Below, in pieces: positions 62,672 through 64,000 of a DNA stretch of 64,000 nucleotides. This stretch comes from Megalonaias nervosa (taxonomy: Eukaryota; Mollusca; Bivalvia; Unionida; Unionidae). Made by a program: the position numbers and the translations under genes. The stretch covers positions 20,034 through 84,033 of the forward strand of contig JAECUM010010941.1 in assembly GCA_016617855.1 (NCBI GenBank), given 5' to 3'. Positions within the stretch are counted from its first letter, which is position 1, and each line of letters opens with the position of its first letter. Under the pieces are notes generated by a model. That model saw only the letters and a list, made by a program, of their open reading frames with translations. It was not told the origin of the DNA and did no database searches.

Positions 62672-63170
62672 TTGACAAACAAACCCAAGTCTGATACTAT
62701 TATGGAGAATTATGAAACATTCATGTCGAAGGGTTCTATATCACTTTTTAGTGATTCGACCAATCCCATCCCTATTAAAATATTAAGGGACACAACAGCT
62801 TATCAGAGCCCATTAGTGTCAAGTACTTTGCTTTTGTTTGAAAAGTCTTCTTCTGTAAGTGTTCTCTTTCAGGGAGTAAAGTGATGTTTTATTAAAATTA
62901 CTCTCCATAATGTTAATTTAAAATCAGACTTAGTTACAGTGCCGGTGATTATTGAGTGCTGTGAATACTTTACCCACCGAGGGAGTCCATTTATTGCTAG
63001 GCAATGACTAAGCTGGAGACAAGGTTGTGGTTAATCCACTTGTAACTGACAATCCTTGTTTAAATCAAACGGCTGATTGTATTGAAAATGAAATCCCTGA
63101 TTTATGTCCAGCTTTTTCAGTTACTCGAGCGATGGCAGAAGGAGCTCTTGAGAATAATGTTGATCAGTAA
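62672..63170 (+). pseudogene. Retroelement aspartic protease fragment
   Basis: The segment IPIKILRDTTAYQSPL corresponds to the retropepsin active site, where D-T-G is usual and D-T-T is seen here. It is followed by a flap-like region and a GDKVVVNPLV block. Broken frames. Confidence 0.5.
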
Positions 63171-63492
63171 ATTATCCTTTGCCTGATACATGTATTGGTC
63201 ATGCTCTTGATGAGGCCACTTTTGCTCTTGTTACTGGTCAATCAAACTGTGTGATCCTCTTTAAAATACTCTTTAAACTTTAAACTACTCATTCTGTGGC
63301 TTTTAATCAGGATGACAAACGACAATCATTTGTCATCGAACCGGAGAAAGATCATCAGATCTCCCGTTTGTTTCTGATGGCTATTAGCGAAGTTGACTCT
63401 GCAGAGGTACCAACATGCTACTTTATTTGAAAAATAGGGTTCATTTTAAACAATGGAGACCACATCAGATACCCGCTGATGACTAGTGGTCA

Positions 63493-63789
63493 GTGAAGTA
63501 TCAAACTGTGGTACATATGTCATATAGAAAGGCAATTCTAAATTTTGCCCATGAAACACCTTTGACTGGTCATTTAGGAATCAATAAAACCTCCCACAAG
63601 ATCTTACATAGTTTGTATTGGCCAAAAATTAAGAGTGATGTAGCTAACTTCTGTAGATCTTGTCAAATGACAGGAAAACCTAACCTAAAGATACCTCAAG
63701 TTCACTTACAATCAATTCCTGCATTTAGTAGAATCGTGATAGACTGCATTCTTTACCTAAGACCAAGTCAGACAACCAATGCTTATTGA
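63493..63789 (+). pseudogene. Integrase zinc-binding fragment of the retroelement
   Basis: The H-H-C-C zinc region is complete: HETPLTGHLGINKTSHKIL, YWPKIKSDVANFCRSCQMTG. Asp of the catalytic core appears in VIDCILYLRPS, after which the frame ends. The rest of the core is missing. Confidence 0.75.
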
Positions 63790-64000
63790 CCATAAAGGGT
63801 GTAGACACGGTTTCTAGATGAAACATTTATGGAACATTAAGACAAAAACTATAGTCAAAGACTGAATAAAGTGTATACACTTTTTAAGTTCCGTCACGTG
63901 GGGTCTATATATAGTCTATATATAGTCACTATAGACGGCGTATCTAAAGAGAGAACTGAGCAATCAGTTTCATTCCGATTTTGGGAGTTATTCTCATTTT

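Larger units (their letters stand above)
60650..64000 (+). mobile_element. Ty3/Gypsy-like LTR retroelement, internally deleted
   Basis: The 5' LTR ends at about 61,287 (AACA), followed by TGGGGGCTCGT at 61,293-61,303, a primer-binding site resembling the 3' end of tRNA-Pro. The sequence AAGAGAGAACTGAG plus CAGT-TCCGATTTT lies in the 5' LTR (60,858) and again at 63,947-64,000, so a 3' LTR starts before the window end. Gag, protease and integrase fragments are present; reverse transcriptase and RNase H are missing. The LTR starts are unclear because U3 parts differ. Confidence 0.75.

Overview
The window reads as an invertebrate nuclear genome, most likely a mollusc. It is AT-rich and full of microsatellites, carries a tRNA-derived SINE with a long unique body near 60.0 kb, and holds a decayed Ty3/Gypsy retroelement at the right edge. 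I see no convincing intact host gene. About 45 of the 64 kb is Polinton/Maverick (adintovirus-like) sequence: large virus-like DNA transposons coding for a family-B DNA polymerase, a retroviral-type integrase, an adenovirus-type cysteine protease, a packaging ATPase and jelly-roll capsid proteins.

Three elements of two families are present. Element A (1 to about 8,497) is cut by the left window edge. Element B (36,149-52,394) is a diverged relative of A with the same gene order. It is complete end to end, with terminal inverted repeats (TIRs) of about 380 bp and a perfect 6-bp target-site duplication, GCCGCT. Element C (11,943-31,660, 19.7 kb) belongs to another family. It has TIRs of 387 and 430 bp and a near-perfect duplication, ATCATA/ATCACA. 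All three start AG and end CT, as Polintons do.

In A and B the minus-strand block reads, from the polymerase side: polymerase B and a small downstream gene; a PLA2-like domain in frame with the integrase; a zinc-ribbon protein; protease; pX-like basic protein; pVI-like protein; double jelly-roll major capsid protein (MCP); a small protein; penton-like minor capsid protein; a coiled-coil protein; ATPase. A short divergent gap then leads to plus-strand genes: a repeat-built fibre with a discoidin-like tip, a helical protein and a two-membrane-segment protein. B also has an HNH/NUMOD1 homing-type endonuclease. Element C has, on the minus strand, four accessory genes on the left, then protease, MCP, a core-like protein, penton, integrase with chromodomain, several hypothetical genes and a protein-primed-type polymerase. 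On its right is a small cluster with a zinc-knuckle gene and a divergent gene pair.

Nearly every gene in all three elements is split by frameshifts or stops. They are either old endogenous copies or partly affected by homopolymer sequencing errors. I describe the breaks and reconstruct nothing.

The most striking signal is in element C. Three sites match the consensus of the metazoan histone mRNA 3'-end stem-loop exactly (GGYYYTTHTHARRRCC). Each has CCAAA- or CAAC-type bases before it, ACTCA after it and a purine-rich downstream element, and each sits just past the end of a C gene in the correct orientation. Two degenerate versions follow two more C genes. The left accessory genes also share a repeated TATA-plus-initiator promoter module. 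Together this suggests a Polinton lineage that ends some mRNAs the histone way, without poly(A), which would tie expression to S phase.
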